From the NCBI GenBank assembly GCA_921293015.1, contig OV121088.1, positions 28,557,645-28,621,644 of the forward strand: a DNA stretch of 64,000 nucleotides, read 5' to 3'. The notes beneath the pieces were generated by a model that had not been told where the DNA came from, searched no databases, and saw nothing but the letters and a program-made list of their open reading frames with translations. The translations under genes were made by a program, and so were the position numbers. This document shows positions 45,411-57,589 of this stretch, piece by piece. Source of the stretch: Phorcus lineatus (taxonomy: Eukaryota > Mollusca > Gastropoda > Trochida > Trochidae). Position 1 is the stretch's first letter, and every line of letters begins with the position of its first letter.

Positions 45411-46200
45411 TTGAAGAAAAATAAACTTATTTTCACCTTTTTCAAAACTATTCTGCAAATTACGTTCCAGCATTTAAAAAAAATAAAAAGGTACAGGAAA
45501 AACGAAGAAATTTCAAATTTGATATTGGAGAAGATTATAATGAACGCTTCTCCGTTTCAGAACTTAAAACTGCACTTGCTAAAGCACATAATACAGCAAC
45601 TGGTTATGATATCCATTATCAGCTCTTAAAACATCTTCCAGAACCTTGCCTTGAAATGTTACTGGCTGTCTATAATAATATTTGGGAAACTGGTAAATTT
45701 TCATCTTGTTTGCACAATACTACTGTGCCTATTCCAAAACCCGGAAAGGATCTTACAGACCCTTCCAATCATCGCCCTATAGCATAAACAAGCTGCGTAT
45801 GCAAAACTATGGAACGGATGATCAATGAACGTCTTGTTTGGTGCTTGGAATCCAACAAATAACTTACAGATATTCAATGCGGTTGCCGTAAACATCGCAT
45901 TGCCAGTGATCTCTTTGTATAAACAAACAATATGCAGTATCTATATTTTTCGATTTGGAATAAGCACATGACACAACATGGAAGCATGGCATTTTGAAAT
46001 ATTTATATGAATTTGGCATGTGATGTCCTATGCCTGAATTTTTATCAAACTTTGATCACATGATCGTCAATTTAATGTCCGTGTGGGTTCTACCCTTTCT
46101 GATTTATTTGACCAAGAAATGGATGTCCTACAAGGAAGCATTTTATCAGTCACACTATTTAGCATTAAAATAAATAGCTTGGCTAAAGTTTTAATGTAAA
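45411..46200 (+). mobile_element. LINE reverse transcriptase fragment
   Basis: Jockey/CR1-type RT blocks appear in order, in one frame interrupted by stops: FSVSELKTALAKAHNTATGYD, PIPKPGKDLTDPSNHRPIA, KTMERMINERLVWCLESN and IQCGCRKHR. After a frame change come a FDLE-type block and DVLQGSILS-like sequence. Both ends are truncated, and the catalytic YxDD region is not reached. It lies between the exon-like units 45.1 and 46.4 kb and probably belongs to the same LINE family as 18640-19860. Confidence 0.85.
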
Positions 46201-46289
46201 CAAACAGACTAATGGAATAAATTCAAATGCCCGTCCAACTACCTTTGGCAGGGGATATCAATAACGTCTATCTGAAATGAGGAAAGTGC

Positions 46290-46540
46290 CTAAACCTAGT
46301 TTGGAATACGTCTACAATATTCGAGTGCAACTGATGAAGAGAAGAATATATTTTTGCTAGAATAACACTTGATAACCACCGATAGCTGGCGGCAATATCA
46401 CCGATAAGGGATTAAACTGACTTTAAAAAGCCGGAGAGATGCCTACAGCATTGATTCAGTTCCTCTGATCACGTCTCGTCTCTTTCTAGAGAACAATGTT
46501 TAATCATATCTGTCAATGTCAGAAGTAAGTGATTATCTAT
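46290..46540 (+). repeat. Exon-like repeat unit 2
   Basis: It shares GCGGCAATATCxCxGATAAGGGATTAAAxTGACTT, GAGAGATGCCT, CCTCTGATC and GTCAATGTCAGAAGTAA with the unit at 51040-51250, and more weakly with the others. The frame is closed by stops. Confidence 0.6.
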
Positions 46541-46682
46541 GGAACAGATACCGACTTGAAACTGAACATTCACAGCATAGGGAACCCTCTTTACACATGA
46601 ATCCTCAGTATGATATGGGTAATCTTAATGCAGGGAGCGCCTTGAGCATGCATTGTGGATATGTGCGCTATAAAAATACCCC

Positions 46683-46705
46683 TATTATTATTATTATTAT
46701 CATAT
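46683..46705. repeat. (ATT)n microsatellite
   Basis: About seven ATT units after AAAATACCCC. Confidence 0.9.
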
Positions 46706-47399
46706 GGCAGTAAGTTATAGCTCTTACGTGGACATTTCTTTCATTAGAAAGTCAAAAATAAACGCTGTGTAGTATCACTAACTGTGACTTCACTTATAAA
46801 TGTACCTTTACATTATTTGTATGTACCATGTTTACAAAATAAGTATTTGATCATGATATTTATATATACTAAGGTAGGTTTTGATCGGTTTCACAAATCT
46901 GCTACTGATACTGAAATATGTTGAACTACCTGGTTTTGAGTCACTGCCTTCTAGAGCACGAATCAATCTGTTACATATGTTTGATAAAAGAATATAATAA
47001 TAATCAATATGCGAGGAATTACGGTTTATCTGTCCTGAGTGCATATTTGTGATATATTCCGAGCTTTAACGATAAATTCCGAGCTTCGAGCTGGTTTTCG
47101 TTTTCTTACCCAAGTCGAAAGTGAACGAAATAATAAAACAAACAACATATAAGCACTTAACGTTTCATGTTACTCCATACAAAATGAAAAACGATGGGTT
47201 TTTTCGAAATCTCGTCGACACATGTATGCTTGACTCACAGAAAGAATGAATAGAAAGTAATTCTGTCAGCTAACCAGATCTCAAGTTGTTTTTAGAAAAA
47301 AACTGTAATTCCCATGACCATTATGAAAACTTACCCGGTATATTTGTGACTGCTTGGGTAAGAATAAAGCTGTATAAACAAGTACATTTTATGTATCGT
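46706..47399. other. Non-coding stretch
   Basis: A small tandem repeat TTCCGAGCTT(T/C)GA lies near 47060-47090. No gene is seen. Confidence 0.4.
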
Positions 47400-47521
47400 T
47401 CCATTGTTTAAATCATAGACATAAGCAGAATTTGATTGATTAAAATTATATTTTGGTAAATTCTTATAATATACCTGTAAATAATGCAAAACCTTTGTGC
47501 ACTTGTCACATATGATAAAAG
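47400..47521 (+). repeat. Right-hand segmental duplication, unit 3 (piece b start)
   Basis: TGTAAATAATGCAAAACCTTTGTGCACTTGTCAC matches 40865-40900. The match is cut off by a SINE at 47522. Confidence 0.6.
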
Positions 47522-47668
47522 GGGGCGGAAGAGCGCAGTGGTTAGCGCGTTCGGCTTCGGATCAGGAGGTCCGTGGTTCGAATCCCGCCAGGGGCACGGC
47601 AACTTTGTTTGCAGTAGAGAACTGTTCTACACGCAGTTAGGTTTGGGTGCAATGCTACACTGAAATAA
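47522..47668 (+). mobile_element. tRNA-headed SINE, best-preserved head
   Basis: GAGCGCAGTGGTTAGCGCGTTCGG (A box) and GTGGTTCGAATCCCGCC (B box) match the RNA polymerase III promoter consensus almost exactly. The downstream CTTTGTTTGCAGTAGAGAAC block follows. The copy stops at CTGAAATA, losing the tail. Confidence 0.9.
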
Positions 47669-48109
47669 CAGACATAGCACGAGTTTGGCATAGTTTCCTT
47701 CGTAATGTGTTTATATCTGGTTTGTAGAGGGTGATTAAAATAATTGCTTTAACAGCTTAAATTCTAACCTAATGTTGTGTTGAACAACAACTGAGTATTA
47801 ATTCCTAAGCGGATATATATGCACATTCTTCCAAGATTTCATCGTGTCTTATAAAACTACTATGGTGTACATTAGATATATTGTTAAGGAAAATATTCTT
47901 ACACAAGTAATTCTAAAAAAAGTATATTAAAAAATCTTTCAAAAAAACCTACATGTTAGAAACTGTTTGGTTCAATTTCAATTTATATTTTAGTAACGAT
48001 TCAAAGTCAAACATATGTAGTCATATATATGTAGTCACTTACTACAGTCGTATTAAATACCTTGTCATACTTAGGCACCATATTGGGCATCATCCTTCAT
48101 GTTAGTTTT

Positions 48110-49190
48110 CAGTCATGGGACCATACATACCAAAACTTTCCTTCTCAACAAATAAGTTCAATAACTCTGTTTGGAGAACAACAATTTGATAGTATAAATG
48201 AACAATCTCTTCTACAATAGAGTGTTAATGAAGTTACAATGTTCTTCACGTTAGTTAAATCAGTTTGCTGTTCCTGAAGATGAATGTGTAATAAGTCATA
48301 GTGACAAAGTCGTGGCTAGCATTATCTTCAAGCTACAGCGACATGCCTCGCATTAAGCACTTGTGGTATTTTGTTAGATAATTGACTTTTTTATTTGTGT
48401 ACACATTGCAGACAAGCTTACATAAATTTAGAAGTTTAGACATATCTGCAGAAATTAATGTCTTTTCTCAGTAAAACATATCATCTCAAAAAGTACATGT
48501 GACTGAAGACACATCAGACAAAAGCAAAAAGCACACACAATTACTATAGGACTAACTTTAGTACAAAATCACATTCAAAGCCTCTCACAATATAGACCTA
48601 TTAATAGGATGAATATTTTTGTCGTGATTTTGTTAAGACTCCCATGGGACGAAAGATAACTAGCGATCAGTTATGATAACATTAACACGAGCAAATTTGT
48701 TATCATATGTATATATGTCGCCTAAGTGATGATCAAGGGATAATTTTAGCCGTATTACCCCAGTTGCTATTCTTATATCATGCACAGTCTAAAAGGCATA
48801 TCCCTACATGTGCTCAACAAATGGATATAGGATGTAAGCCCTTGCAAAACAGTTATAAAAGACATGTTTTAGCTTGCCTAATTTTATTGTTGCCATAGAC
48901 AACTTATTTAAATCAGTAGTTATATCTGATCGATCACTTTAATGCCTTGAAAAGACCACATTGATTTACAATTGTCAACATTTTGTCATTAACGCAAAAT
49001 CAAATGACTGCTATTTCGGGCAATCAGAGACAATTAGTGTTATTTAGGAGCGTTATCATAGAATAGAGTGTTTTAATAGGTCGATGATACCATTGATCTT
49101 TGAATTCATTAGTTGTACACTCATCATTGACCATTATTACCTTACCATTATTGTTATCTAGTATTTTGATGGGGGCCTAAATCTTCAGTA
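48110..49190 (+). repeat. Right-hand segmental duplication, unit 3 (pieces c and d)
   Basis: Partner of 42295-43865 and, for piece c, of 35145-35520. It keeps order and orientation and is shortened by indels. Confidence 0.7.
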
Positions 49191-49639
49191 TGCAGTATTC
49201 CTCTTGAATATGATGTTAGTTGCCACAATAGCGAATAAACATGCAAAATAATAATAGCAAATTTTTATTTTTATTTTATATTATAAATTTGTGAAACAAC
49301 TGTTATGTTTAAAACTTAAACCTTGTTTAAGTAAAATATTCAGCTTATGATAGAAAACGGTTGTAAGAAAAGATGTTTAAACTCAATACATATTATTTCA
49401 GTTATATTCACACAATCTACTTAAATGTGAACTGCAGAGCGCGTGGTTACTTTAAAAACCTTATGTCAATTAAAATCTCTTGTTACTGAAAACTTCATTC
49501 TGAGAGCAATTTTGCCACCTAGTTTGAAGGTGAATAAAGGTTACAAGACCGACCAAGCATTTAGTTCAATCGCATCAGCGAAACATTTCAGTAAGTCTAC
49601 ACTGAATAAGCGTACATGAACTTGTAAAAGTCATTAACA

Positions 49640-50275
49640 GTTTGAATAGTACATTAGCAGTGACACCGTGGAAGCGCCATTAGTAACTTGAGAGTTCTAT
49701 GAACCAGGTTTGACTCATTGTGCAGGTGTTCGGATAGTTTAAATGTCAACTAACAATCAATGAGTAATTAGAATGGAAGCAATGTACTTAACAAAATGCC
49801 ATCTATTGTTCTAATATGCATTTCCAATTAATCCTTCACCAAAACCAATTCTTAACTCAATACCTTGCCGCAGTGGAGTGGCTTTGGTGCTTCAGTGGCC
49901 CTGAAAGATATGTTAGCCGGTTGCTCATGGTTAGCTTAGTTCCTTTGAACACCTGAATACTTCAAAGCATATATCCTCTATGGAAATAAAAGGCATATCA
50001 TCAGTGTTTATTTTTAAAGATGGGGGACAAGATACCTTGTGGGATTTTACTGATGAGGGATTGAATTCACTCAAAGAATTGCCAATTACACTCAAAGAAG
50101 TGAGAGATGCCTGGAGGAGCCGATTCATTTCTTCTGTTCCCCCGTCTCATCTCTTTTTCGAGAAAACTTTACCAATCTGTCAATGTCAGTTGTAAATGTT
50201 TAAAATTGGACAAGAGGCCATGATGAAAACAAGACAAGCTTAGCAAAGAGACGCTCTTGTACAACTGATTTTTAA
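49640..50275 (+). pseudogene. Exon-like unit 3, longest preserved frame
   Basis: The frame 49980-50195 reads SMEIKGISSVFIFKDGGQDT, then DFTDEGLNSLKELPITLKEV, RDAWRSRFISSVPPSHLFFE and CQCQL, 71 codons from a Met. It aligns with 45110-45310 in frame. Upstream, the region equivalent to WLRCFSDPESFV is present but shifted in frame near 49930. The composition (mixed charge, few Cys) gives no family assignment. Confidence 0.45.
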
Positions 50276-50989
50276 TTGCATCTATAGGGCAAGGTGTAGT
50301 GACTCATGAAAATTTATCCCACTATAATTTGGTTATCAAAGAAATAAACATACTTGTTAAAGTTATTTTGGAGAAACGTCAATGTGTTAGTAAATTCGAT
50401 TTGCCAAAAAGTGCCTGACGTACCAAAATAAGGTTGTAAGTATCATTCGTGATACTGATGTGCAGGGAACAGCGTCTTGGTGAAATGGTATCGAGGTTGT
50501 TATTAGTGTAATGTATGCAGTAGCCAGACTAGTAAATCTGTGCAGCGAGGGAATTTCGCACATTATGCAAGAGATTGGCTACTTGACATGCTCTAGTGTC
50601 AGTGCGAGTACAGTACAAGTATTTGCAAGGGGTAAATTTTTGCCAATCGCGGCATCAACACAAGATAATTATTAGACTTTCAACCTCGTCATGCATTATT
50701 GATTTAATTCAGATAACGACACCACATCGTTTATACTTTTCAAGAAAAAACAGTTGCAATATGACAGGGATGTTAATTGTTTCAGAATAATGGGAAACAA
50801 AAATGACAAATACTATGTTTCTATGTGCTCTTTGGTAATTCGTAATTCAAGGAAATAAATATATATGATTTCATTTGAGCCTTTATAAAAAAAAAATGCC
50901 CTGCCATCTAAGTTAAATGGAGGATACTAAAACGTATTTCTGAAATCATGATAATGTTAAAACAAACGGAAAGTAAACAAACCAAGTTT

Positions 50990-51250
50990 GAAAACACTCT
51001 ACAGTACTCCAGTATAATTGACTCAAAGAAGAATCCATCTTGTAGTGAGAACGACACTTAATAATCAGTTCTTGACTAAAGAACGGGACGGATCACTAGC
51101 GGCAATATCTCTGAAAAGGGATTAAATTGACTTAAAAAGCAAGAGAGATGCCTGAAGGAGTGATTCACCTCCTCTGATCCGTCTCATCTCGTTTTAGTTA
51201 ACATGTATAATCATATATGTCAATGTCAGAAGCAAATGTTTGTATAGGAA
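50990..51250 (+). repeat. Exon-like repeat unit 4
   Basis: AGCGGCAATATCTCTGAAAAGGGATTAAATTGACTTAAAAAGC, GAGAGATGCCTGAAGGAG and CCTCTGATCC match units 2 and 3. Stops close all frames. Confidence 0.6.
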
Positions 51251-51309
51251 ACGGATACGGGCTCGAAACTTAACAGGCATATAATGCTATTAACCATAAT
51301 TATAATTAA

Positions 51310-51660
51310 GTATTTTCGTATTGGCCTAGGTCCGTTGTATTGGCACGAGGCGAAATTGAAGTTCAAAACAATGAATCCAGGATTGATATTTTCATTCTAT
51401 TGATGTTGATATAATATTGATTTATATTTTGATTTATTAACTTCTTAATAACTTACTTGCAACATCGTAAGGACTTCATTTTCATCAAATTCAAAATTAT
51501 CAATGAGATTGGTAAAGTAATTTAAATCATGAAATTTGTAAGCGATAGATGATCTCTTCCTCCTCTGTTTAGAGTTGTATCGGCCCCGTTTGTCTCGTAT
51601 GGGCCCTGTTTTTCCTGTATAGGCCCAGTGTTCCCGTATTGGACCAGTTGCCGAATCATA
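51310..51660 (+). repeat. GTATnGGCCC degenerate tandem repeat
   Basis: Four units of 19-20 bases lie at 51577-51655, each starting GTAT(C/G/A/T)GG(C/A)CC. Two more such starts occur at 51318 and 51337. GC-rich repeats at both sides of an AT-rich 230-base middle recall the subterminal repeats of the 33614-35096 transposon. Termini were not identified. Confidence 0.55.
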
Positions 51661-52469
51661 TCATCCAGGCCGTAAATATTGTATAAGTTACATATAATTG
51701 ATAGTTAAATAATAACAACAGAGAGAGCCACCTTCAGTATTTGATTTGCCATTGCAGGTCTGTCAGTTTGATATTTTTTCAATGAACGTTTTATCACACA
51801 AATACGTAAACGGATGACAGTGAGAAGCAATCATATTCAAGGTTTAGGTTTATATATTTAAAGGGACCTGAACCATTGCATAATCGTATTAGAATTGACA
51901 TAATAATAGGAAGTAAAAGATATATTTCAACAGCCACATTTTGTAAATATAGAGTTTTTCAAATGAAATGTAAACAAGCGTCTTTCATAGCTTTTCACTT
52001 CGTATATTTATCGATGTTATTAATATAAATATGGTATAAATGAAATGATAAAAAGCAGGTGCTCTGATATAATCTAACCATGTGGCGATCTAACGCTGTG
52101 ACTTTTTACATATGGCCTACACTTTTGTGTTACCATCAATCATCGTATCAGTATATACCATATCGTGAAGGCATTTACACCATTTTTTTAAATAATGGCT
52201 AAGATATAAATATGCTATGGTTTCAAATATACCTTCAAAATGGTGCATGTTATATTGACAATGGTATTTGACGAAGAATCAATATTGGAAACCAATATGG
52301 ATGTCTTATTACATGTATTTATACTGTCTTACTAACAAATCCAAGCGTTTTTGAAAATCATGACCGTGTTTTACCCGAATGACAATGAATAATTATTTTT
52401 TTATCAAAGTGTGCTCCATTCAACAGTGAGTGGCTTATAAAGAGTACAATCCTCTAAAAATTACATTAA
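51661..52469. other. AT-rich non-coding stretch
   Basis: No ORF, TE end or RNA gene is supported. Confidence 0.4.
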
Positions 52470-52640
52470 TCTTGAAAATCAACTCTTGAAGAGAGAGAGA
52501 CAGAAAGATGACGGCGGCAGCACTGATGGCGGATTAAATTCACTACAACGCAAAAGGAAAAAGCCTGGAGGACAAGATTTAATTTCTCCTTATCTCCTTC
52601 TCATCTTTTAGTCAAAGGCAATTTAATCACTTGTATCTAT
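52470..52640 (+). repeat. Exon-like repeat unit 5
   Basis: TGACGGCGGCAGCACTGATGGCGGATTAAATTCACT, AAAAGCCTGGAGGA and CTCCTTCTCATCTTTTAG follow the family pattern. It is diverged, with no shared open frame. Confidence 0.5.
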
Positions 52641-53717
52641 TTCGATGTAAAATGTAGGTTATAGACTACTTATGGCTAAAGAACAGTGAAAAGCGATTCT
52701 CTAAGCTTATAACTATACTTCTACATGTAAGTCAGTGAGTTCAAAGCATTTTGTGACGTCATCATTATTGTTGAATGCAAGCAACACTACCTCATCAACT
52801 ATGATTACAACGTCATAGCATTGTCATTTGTAATCTCACTGAGGCCATGGGATTTTGAGGTCATTAACTGATGATGCAAAACCATTTTCTCATTTGATAA
52901 CTGCGATATCATAGTAGATATCGCTTGATAACCCAAAAGCCGTATCTTCTGTTGAAATTGATTTGATACATTGATTATTTTACTGATTTTTTTCTGCTGT
53001 GGCTGCAATGGTATAGAATGTTTCTAGAAAGATCCAAGTCTCAATTAGTCGTGAAGAGTGAAGATATACAAGTATGTCAAAGCTTCTGATATTTTACTCC
53101 ATCTACTTTAAAAAGTCAAGAAAGAAAACATAAGAGTTCAAACAGAAATCATATTGCTCCCGGATAATTGACTTTATTCATAACATCCTTTCGGGTTCTT
53201 GAGTTACACAACTAATTGTCTGCAACACTCTGTAATACTTTATTGTAGGACATAAAATATCCTTCGAATTGAAGTGATCTTTAGCGGTTAACCTTTAGAA
53301 GATTGATTTACTTGATAAACATTCACAACAAAAGTTTTAATTTAAGTGGTAACCTTTCAAAATCAGTTTCTATGAGTATGTCAAGGATGAGGATTTGAAA
53401 TAGGAAAGTTCTTAATTTCGCAATCCCTTTCACGTCAAGGACGCATATTGCGGACTTTATCCCCTAGGCGTTTTACCTTTAAAATTGTTATGTTATTCAT
53501 TGTTTTCAAAGATCTTAATTAAAACGTCTCCTCCTAATTTCTATTTTCAACGCTGAATAGCAACTACAACATACCATAAAAAGATGGTGGAGATAAAAGA
53601 AGAATAGACGAGTGCAGTGGTCAATTGAGCAATCTTAATTAATCATGAAATTGATTTTCTGTGAATAAAGAGCTAATGAGTAATTGAATATGATAATTTT
53701 AGGAGATATTCAGAAAA
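52641..53717. other. Non-coding stretch
   Basis: A 67-codon minus ORF (52805-53008) has no recognised motif. Nothing else is seen. Confidence 0.4.
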
Positions 53718-53850
53718 AGTGAGTGAGTTTGATTCTAACGTGTTTTGAACATTATTTCAGTTATTAAACACGTGGAGAGTTGACAGATCTGGGAAAAAGG
53801 GAACGAAAGGATGGGGGGAAAGGCGGAAAGAAAGGCACAGTGAGCGATAT
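53718..53850 (+). mobile_element. Second SINE-like family, 5' half
   Basis: GATTCTAACGTGTTTTGAACATTATTTCAGTTATT and GGCGGAAAGAAAGGCACAGTGAG match 5085-5225 closely. The 3' half is missing. Confidence 0.7.
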
Positions 53851-53859
53851 ATATACAAA

Positions 53860-54130
53860 AACGTTTTCACCATAAGGAGAAGAAGTTCTTTAAAGCACTC
53901 ACTGATTTGAAAGGAGGCTACAAATGAGAAACTTCTTCCAAAAGCAGGAACGGCTGAGACCAGACTGCAGGTAAATAAACTTAGTCAACAGTGTACAGTT
54001 TTACTACGACAGATATTTAGAAAGGAAATTACATAGTAGTGAGGATAACACTTGACAAACAGTTCTGCAATAAAGTGAAGACTAACGGAAACCTGACGGC
54101 AAAAACACTGATGAGAGCTTACATTCGGAT
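53860..54130 (+). repeat. Exon-like repeat unit 6, truncated
   Basis: AACACTTGACAAACAGTTCTGCAA, CTGACGGCAAAAACACTGATGAG resemble units 4, 5 and 7, then similarity stops. Confidence 0.4.
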
Positions 54131-54519
54131 AAATAAGTATTGATATCAAAGTTCATAATCGAAATATTTGGGGATTTTTGGAAAAGAGAATCGAGAAACG
54201 CTGTGTAATTCGTTTTTGTTGTCTTTCCTTATTCCTAAATTTTGACATAATAAAAATGTACGACATAAATTAAATCAACGACACAATTAAATCTTTGATC
54301 ATGATATCAATAGGCAAGACAGATGAAGCTTTTGGCTGAAATTGTAATTTATTACTGATTGACCCACTTATCCATACTGAGAAGTCAAATTAGTTTATCG
54401 ATGTAGAGAGAAACAAATGAATGGGGATGTGAATATCCTCTGAATTTAATCATAACACTTTAATTACAAGCCATCCAAATTGAAATAGAGCAGCTGATAC
54501 AGCATCGTCTAGTCATCCT

Positions 54520-54730
54520 CAAGTGCCAAATGACTGGCTACTTTAAGGCTTGCAGCATTGCCGGTTAACCAACTTCCCTGTGCCAAGCCTCTTGATTGTC
54601 CAACCTATCGTCGAAGAGGCTGCACTCAAACCATGGATTTCGGCCTCAGCAGCAAAGATCGAATCAGCCATGGGTGGAGACTGGAAAGGGCTAAGCCTTG
54701 CGAGGAAAGTTTATCATCCTTGACATGAAT
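54520..54730. other. GC-rich island of unknown nature
   Basis: About 210 bases clearly richer in G and C than the surroundings. The minus strand has a 42-codon frame starting MADSIFAAEAEIHGLSAASS and ending QCCKP. I do not recognise it. It could be a relic of a transposon coding region or of a host exon. Confidence 0.35.
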
Positions 54731-56759
54731 GATTCTTACCAGCTTTTAGATGTTATATTTAGACTTTTGTATCTGTTTAACAATCATCAAGTAACGAATT
54801 AATAATGACCGTTTAGAAGTGATTGTAAGATATAGTCATATATAGAAAAACATATATGCAATGCCATCAACAGTAGGAAGAAGATATTTCTCTGATATTC
54901 GACATTCATTTGTTCTCTCACTCGAATTGAAAACTTTCAAAGGGCACACGTTAATCAAATGGTTTATCGACAATTTCTATATACGACAGAATAAACTTTA
55001 TGTTTCGTTCATTACAAACCGGCAGGCGGTTTGCATATGGGCTTATTGCTATGTCGCTCTTTGAATGATTACAATTATTTAGAATAATATTTTTTTGCAA
55101 AGATAGATACCAAACATGTTGAACAATAAAATATTATTGTTGCTTTTGAATATAACAAATAACAATAACAAGTCTCAAACAGCCTAAAGAATATCATTTC
55201 AAAGATAACTTATTAGGGCCGATCAGTTTTATTGTAAGTAATTGAGATAACTATTCCTGTAGACAATATTTACTTATAAATTCAAAATATATTGACAATA
55301 ACAAGCATTTAAGTTGGTATTTGATTGTCCATTGTAAATCTATCTGTATCGTAATTACTCAGCAAGTCATGTGTAGATCTCTATGATATGATATTGTACA
55401 CAATATTTTAGCGAACAGCTAAGTATTAAGACTAAAATGCAGTACTAATTTGAAAGTTCACGACACAGAAGGAACTTGACTTGTCAATATATGTTATATT
55501 TATTCTACATGTCAGACAACAGCAATGTATAGGTCCATTCGCAGCTAAATCTTGACATTTAATGTGCATATGATGGAAATCGATAAAACGACTGATCATT
55601 GACTTGAAGATGAATCATTCTCTACGAGCAAAATGTATATTATACGAGCAAGATACAGTGAACATGTGTCAAGGCACTAGCAATACAACTACAGTGCATC
55701 AGATTTATCGACTTAGCGCCTTCATCAGATAACCATTAAGCAATAGTGCAGTTGATATCTTTATCAGTCATGTGATTTACTAATGTCCAGTCCCGTTTTA
55801 ATTAACATGAAAAACATCATCCAATTGGAATAAACATGTCAACAACGGGGAAAAGTATTACATAAAGTACGCCGCATGCAAATTTCATCAATAGCAGTTT
55901 AATAACACATACATAAATTAACACGCTACAAATGTAATATGGCATTAGGGACACATGTCATTATCAATCTTATTCTATTACCTAAAAATGTGCATCTGCA
56001 AATCTCTAAATGTTCAAAGTGCAGATTTATGTAAAAACAATCTCATTTGACAAACACCTAAATTCCAGGATATTCTGTTTTACAAAAATGTCTTTTAAAA
56101 TACTGCTACTTAAGAAGTTTGTAAACTGTGCCATGAGCTTCAGAAAACCATGACACAAAGGAAACTAAATTCTTATGTTATTAGGGTTGCGCATGACCCA
56201 GTTTAACATAGAAATATACTTACATGTATGGCACGTGACCGCTTTTGGCCAATGAATAGCCGACATTGCTGTGCAAGTCGATATGTCGTTTTTTAATGCA
56301 TAATTTTCGGTGACGCAGACAATTGATTTATGACGTCACATATGACGAATACAGGTACCTGTACTAACACAACTGCTGTAAAGGTGATATATGCACATGA
56401 CACTATTTTTGTTTAATGTTAAGATGATATTTACCTTTGAGTTAACTCTCATCAACAAGACAGTATTTTATCAGAATATTGTATGCTTACTTAACTATAT
56501 GTATTCAAAATATATTTACAACTAAAAAAATGTCAATGATATACCCACAAGGGTACACGTCACAACGAAAATAGACAAGAAGAAGACTAAAGCAGAATAA
56601 AGAACGGAAAGCAATGCACATGGGCTTTTTGAACTAATAATGCACTGACTTTTTCGCGAAAAACCAAGAGTCATTCATAAATCATAAACGTGTCATAACA
56701 AATGACATTTTTGTTAACCAAGTGGACAGTACTCTACATACTGATATATATAAGGTTTA
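54731..56759. other. AT-rich non-coding stretch
   Basis: No gene was supported. A degenerate CTGATGAAGGCGC...GTCGATAAA motif on the minus strand near 55705-55728 was examined as a hammerhead and not accepted. Confidence 0.4.
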
Positions 56760-56950
56760 AACCTCCAGTGCAAATTAAACTTGATAATCACTTCTTAAAG
56801 AGGAAGTGGGTGACAGAACGCTGGCGGTCATAGCACTGATGAGAGATTAAATTCACATAAAAAGCGAAATGAAAAGCCTTAAGGAAATCCTATACTTCTC
56901 TAGATTTCCTCCTCGTTTTTAAATGACAATTTTTATCACTTCTATCTAGC
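56760..56950 (+). repeat. Exon-like repeat unit 7
   Basis: AACTTGATAATCACTTCTTAAAG, CTGGCGGTCATAGCACTGATGAGAGATTAAATTCAC and AAAAGCGAAATGAAAAGCCTTAAGG follow the family order. It is diverged and has no open frame. Confidence 0.55.
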
Positions 56951-57589
56951 CAAGTGGAAGTGTAGGTGGTATACCAGCTATAGCTACATGTACATTCAGA
57001 TTGATTGTATATTTTTAGAACAGTAGTTTAACATGTGACGATATGAAGACATTCATTTAGTATTATAGGAATTCAGGTTATGTGATAGGCAATTCCATTG
57101 ATGGGAATGACCAAAGGTTAATGTATCTCAATATCTTCTTACTTATACCAAAAATGTTGTCATTGCTTTTAATAGTCACTGAACCATAAAAAGACAACAT
57201 AATCTGTCAATCTTATCAAATATTGTAATGTAAATTTGGATTTATAAATGATAGAAATCGATTAATACGATACTAGCCTGGGTATTTCAATTCAGTTGTA
57301 AAATCATTAAAATAACCTGAAATATCAGGATGAACGATAATTCTATGAAATTCAGATTATGTTGATTATACTCCGTTAATAATAGAAATTGATGTATACA
57401 GTAACACTCAGTCAATGCTGCCAAAATATGCTTGATTAAGTGTACATACCGCTTGAAGCGAAGCATTGAGACATAGTAGCCCATTTCTTAAAAGCAGTAG
57501 GAGCAGTAATATGTTCTGTTGATCATACTGGCCAGGGGTAAACTATTTATATTACCCATATGGGCGAGGAGACACAGGTGGATATTTTT

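Noticed and set aside
55691-55740. Possible third hammerhead on the minus strand (CTGATGAAGGCGC, then GTCGATAAA)
   Set aside because: The GAAA element is interrupted (GATAAA), the nucleotide at the cleavage position would be G, and stem I does not pair.
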